From Candidatus Uhrbacteria bacterium (GTDB lineage: Bacteria > Patescibacteriota > Patescibacteriia > UBA9934 > GWF2-40-263), in NCBI GenBank assembly GCA_903831335.1, contig CAIKXH010000149.1:1-6311 (forward strand): DNA of 6,311 nt, in the 5' to 3' direction. Position numbers and translations under genes: made by a program. Every line of letters starts with the position of its first letter. The first letter of the stretch is position 1. Shown in pieces: positions 3,817 through 6,311 of the stretch. Under the pieces are notes generated by a model. It was not told the origin of the DNA, searched no databases, and saw only the letters and a list, made by a program, of their open reading frames with translations.

Positions 3817-6311
3817 TTATTTCAATGCGTAACCGAGTGCTCTTACGACAGACCAATCAAATGGTGTTTTTGGATCTTTCTTATAGAGCTTGTTGTACTT
3901 AAGAATTCCCTCTTTTTCTTTGACAAGATCACGAGGGAAACGAATGCGATACATAAGCGTATTCCAAGCCAAATCTTCTGCAGGTACTTTGAAGTTTGGT
4001 GCGTGGCCCGTCATTAAGACAAAGCTCTTGAGCGCACGATCTGCATTTGCTTGTTCCTTTGGCAAATTACGCTTCACAGGTTTTTGTCCTGTTGTGAGTT
4101 TTTGAATATCATCCCACACAACATCTCCACGACCAACCGTTTCAAAGTAGTCACGAACAAGAGCGTTGCGTTCACCCGCGCCAAGTTTCTCTGTTGCCTT
4201 TGAAACTCCGTATGTGATGAAGTTTGTGATCGCTCTTGTTTGTTCTTCTGTAACCGTTACTTTAAATTCTGCTGCGTTTGCGGCGACAAGCTTCTTATTT
4301 TTCGCAAACCATTCTGGTTTACTCACGGTTCCCAAATTCGCAAGCAGATCATCAAATTTGAGCGGATCTGTCACAAGCGACGTCACAACCGTTACAGGTG
4401 CTACAACAACAGGAACGACTTCTGGAACAACGACAGGTGTTGGTACGACAACAGGTGTCGGAATTGGTGTTGATGGGAGTGAAACTGATCCTCCACCTCC
4501 TCCTCCTCCGCCGCCACCGCCGCCCCCACCACCAGACGAAACACTAATTGTGTACGTCAGAGAACTGACAGAAGAAATATTTCCATTCGCATCACACCCA
4601 ACCGCCTTAATTGTTTTTGTGGATGCAACAGAAATCGCATCTGCATACAACGTGCTCGAACATGTTGGTGTGCTGCCATCTATGGTGTATTTAATTGTTG
4701 ATGATCCAGTTGAGGACAAGCCCACGCTCTGTATACTTGAATAGGTCCCAGCTGATGGAGATCCTGTTGGTGCACTCGGAGCTGCATAATCTACAACCAA
4801 CGTTGGATTTGAAACAAGACTCACAGAAGTATTTCCAGCGACATCGACCAAGGTCACGGTGACTACGCCACCCGCCGCAACAGCCGCTTGAAGTGCGCTT
4901 GTTGTTGCAAGCCCGAGATCAAGTGTAACAGATGTGTCTTCCGCTGCGATTGTTGCATCTGTTGCAACGGTTGTTGCTCCCACTTTTAAGAGTGCGGATC
5001 CACCCGTCGTTTGTCCGGCGGTAATCGTTGCTCTTGCTGTCATGTTTGTGTTTGTTGCATTCAAAGTATTTGCGACGACCGTTCCTCCGACAGCGGTAAC
5101 TGTAACGTCTGTTGGCGCATTTGGTGCTAACGTATCAAGAGTCAATGCCAATTCAGAACTGACAGCACCAGCATTTCCCGCAGTATCCGTAACTCTGCTC
5201 GTCAAAACCTTTGCTCCCTCCGCTCCCCATCCAGCATCTGCTGGGACACTGAAAGAAAACGTTCCTGAAACAATTTCTCCACTCAAAAGCGTGTGCGTTT
5301 GTGGGGTGATAGAAAATGCGCTTCCGCCAATCAAGAGATCAAGTGTGTCACCTGCAACAGCCCCACTTGACCCAAGAGGAACAACCACAACGACTCCTGC
5401 TGTTTTTTCTGCAAGATTAATGTATGAACCTGCTTCTGCTGTTGGAGTTGTTGTTGCTGTTGGTGCAATTGTATCCACATCATAATTCGGGGAATCATCA
5501 CCAACGCCCGTGTTTCCTGCAGCATCTTGCCATGCTGTTCCAACAGTAATGACATTTGAAGAATCATCTGTTGTTACAGATGGTGTGAAAACAGAAGTAA
5601 ACACTAATGGATTTTCTGTTGCTGTAATGGCATCAATAGTTCCGTTTGGATATGTGACGTCAGCAGCAGCGAAGTTAACTGGAGCTTCTGAGAATGTATA
5701 CGTGACTGTGGAAGTGTCTCCGATGTTTAATACTGCGTCATCCATAGTAACGGTTACGGTTGGTGCAATTGTATCCACATCATAATTCGGGGAATCATCA
5801 CCAACACCCGTGTTTCCTGCAGCATCTTGCCATGCTGTTCCAACAGTAATGACATTTGAAGAATCATCTGTTGTGACGGATGGTGTGAAAACGGAAGTAA
5901 ACACTAATGGATTTCCTGTTGCAGTGACAGCATCAATGGTTCCGTTTGGATATGTGACATCAGCGGCAGTGAAGTTAACTGGAGCTTCTGAGAATGTATA
6001 TGTGACTGTAGAAGTCTCGCCCACAATTAATGCAGCATCGCTCATGGTGACCGTTACGGTTGGTGCGGTTGTGTCATACGTAACACTCAATGTTGTAATG
6101 GTTGTAGCAGTATTTCCCGCAGCATCTGTTGCATTAATGGTGGTTGTATAAATTGCTCCATCGACCAAAGTATTTGCAGACGCGAAGGTTCCGTCAGCGT
6201 TGAGAACAGAAATGGCAACCGTATGAGCACCCGAAGTTAATTGTGCACCGGAAAGTGCATAGATGTGTGTATTTTGTGCATCTGCAGAACCGCCTGTTCT
6301 TGTGAATGTAA
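3817..6311 (-). CDS. Large Ig-like repeat surface protein, N-terminus outside window
   Basis: The frame stays open to the window edge, giving 830 full codons with no start; a TTG at 6166-6168 is internal. Residues are counted from the codon at 6307-6309. In order: the end of an Ig-like domain (1-80); two nearly identical 100-residue Ig-like domains (81-180, 181-280) with the FSEAPVNF and QDAAGNTG features of the Big_12 type; two more Ig-like units (281-393, 394-508) ending in DTxxGN or DVAGN; a chitobiase-C-terminal-like domain (509-589, motif YTIDGSTPTC) with two cysteines (550, 572) that could form a disulfide; 15 glycines (593-607); a Pro/Val linker (608-647); and a helical C-terminal domain (648-830). 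The last part includes LYKKDPKT...DWSVVRALGY, resembling C-terminal repeats I recall from CPR surface proteins. No sorting signal or membrane helix is seen. It is probably a secreted or cell-surface adhesion or envelope protein, with its signal peptide beyond 6311. Confidence 0.93.
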   Translation of the reverse strand, partial: TFTRTGGSADAQNTHIYALSGAQLTSGAHTVAISVLNADGTFASANTLVDGAIYTTTINATDAAGNTATTITTLSVTYDTTAPTVTVTMSDAALIVGETSTVTYTFSEAPVNFTAADVTYPNGTIDAVTATGNPLVFTSVFTPSVTTDDSSNVITVGTAWQDAAGNTGVGDDSPNYDVDTIAPTVTVTMDDAVLNIGDTSTVTYTFSEAPVNFAAADVTYPNGTIDAITATENPLVFTSVFTPSVTTDDSSNVITVGTAWQDAAGNTGVGDDSPNYDVDTIAPTATTTPTAEAGSYINLAEKTAGVVVVVPLGSSGAVAGDTLDLLIGGSAFSITPQTHTLLSGEIVSGTFSFSVPADAGWGAEGAKVLTSRVTDTAGNAGAVSSELALTLDTLAPNAPTDVTVTAVGGTVVANTLNATNTNMTARATITAGQTTGGSALLKVGATTVATDATIAAEDTSVTLDLGLATTSALQAAVAAGGVVTVTLVDVAGNTSVSLVSNPTLVVDYAAPSAPTGSPSAGTYSSIQSVGLSSTGSSTIKYTIDGSTPTCSSTLYADAISVASTKTIKAVGCDANGNISSVSSLTYTISVSSGGGGGGGGGGGGGGGSVSLPSTPIPTPVVVPTPVVVPEVVPVVVAPVTVVTSLVTDPLKFDDLLANLGTVSKPEWFAKNKKLVAANAAEFKVTVTEEQTRAITNFITYGVSKATEKLGAGERNALVRDYFETVGRGDVVWDDIQKLTTGQKPVKRNLPKEQANADRALKSFVLMTGHAPNFKVPAEDLAWNTLMYRIRFPRDLVKEKEGILKYNKLYKKDPKTPFDWSVVRALGYALK
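4489..4533 (-). repeat. Polyglycine-coding tract (15 codons)
   Basis: Fifteen consecutive glycine codons using a mixture of GGA, GGC, GGT and GGG. The codon variety means it is not a simple three-base microsatellite expansion and suggests selection for a flexible linker. It joins the last beta-rich domain to the Pro/Val linker and the C-terminal domain. The C-rich + strand also makes this a likely place for assembly or length errors. Confidence 0.9.
5461..6060 (-). repeat. Tandem direct repeat, 2 x 300 bases, Ig domain duplication
   Basis: Bases 5461-5760 and 5761-6060 align without gaps at a period of exactly 300 bases (100 codons). By hand count they differ at about 30 positions. The differences are uneven: about 3 in the first 120 positions, about 10 in the next 120, and about 17 in the last 60. 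Each unit encodes one Big_12-type Ig-like domain, with domain edges offset about 9 bases from the DNA unit. The sequence after 6060 keeps only a short resemblance. Confidence 0.95.

Noticed and set aside
5461..6060. Possible CRISPR or other array, because of the regular repeats
   Set aside because: The repeat is 300 bases, has only two copies without spacers, and is in-frame protein-coding.
5510..6151. Two similar + strand open frames of about 91 and 113 codons
   Set aside because: They are antisense shadows of the duplicated Ig domains; their similarity to each other comes only from the 300-base repeat.

Overview
The window looks like a piece of a small-genome bacterium of the Candidate Phyla Radiation (Patescibacteria). 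The evidence is the style of its proteins. A large secreted-type protein carries tandem Ig-like domains, a chitobiase-C-terminal-like domain, a run of 15 glycines, a Pro/Val linker and a C-terminal helical domain that resembles ones I recall from CPR surface proteins. Two of the four genes also lack a visible Shine-Dalgarno sequence. This placement is inference from sequence style, with no marker gene in the window. The standard code fits: one gene ends in TGA just ahead of a terminator, two end in TAA, and no in-frame TGA is seen.

The layout is four single-gene units in alternating orientation (+, -, +, -). (1) 221-667 (+) encodes an unrecognised 148-residue protein with C-ending codons, clearly more GC-rich than its neighbour. 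(2) 751-2250 (-) encodes a 499-residue Lys/Glu/Ala-rich cytoplasmic-type protein of unknown function with a ~36-residue motif in two good copies and one decayed copy. (3) 2451-3692 (+) encodes a U32-family protein with the full family signature and cluster-type cysteines, most likely an RNA-hydroxylation-type enzyme rather than a true protease. (4) 3817 to beyond 6311 (-) encodes the large Ig-like surface protein, whose N-terminus lies outside the window.

Each convergent pair shares one bidirectional hairpin terminator (718-749 and 3776-3808). The divergent pair between 2250 and 2451 has two good sigma70-type promoters facing away from each other. The one for the U32 gene lies so close to the ATG that the mRNA should be leaderless or nearly so. 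A 77-base palindromic repeat of REP-like type sits between the U32 stop codon and its terminator. I see no sign that the four genes form one pathway. No tRNA, rRNA, CRISPR array or insertion sequence was found.

The most interesting items are the repeat-bearing Lys/Glu/Ala protein, the 300-base tandem Ig-domain duplication with a gradient of identity, the predicted leaderless U32 mRNA, the palindromic element, and the codon-biased orphan gene at the left end.
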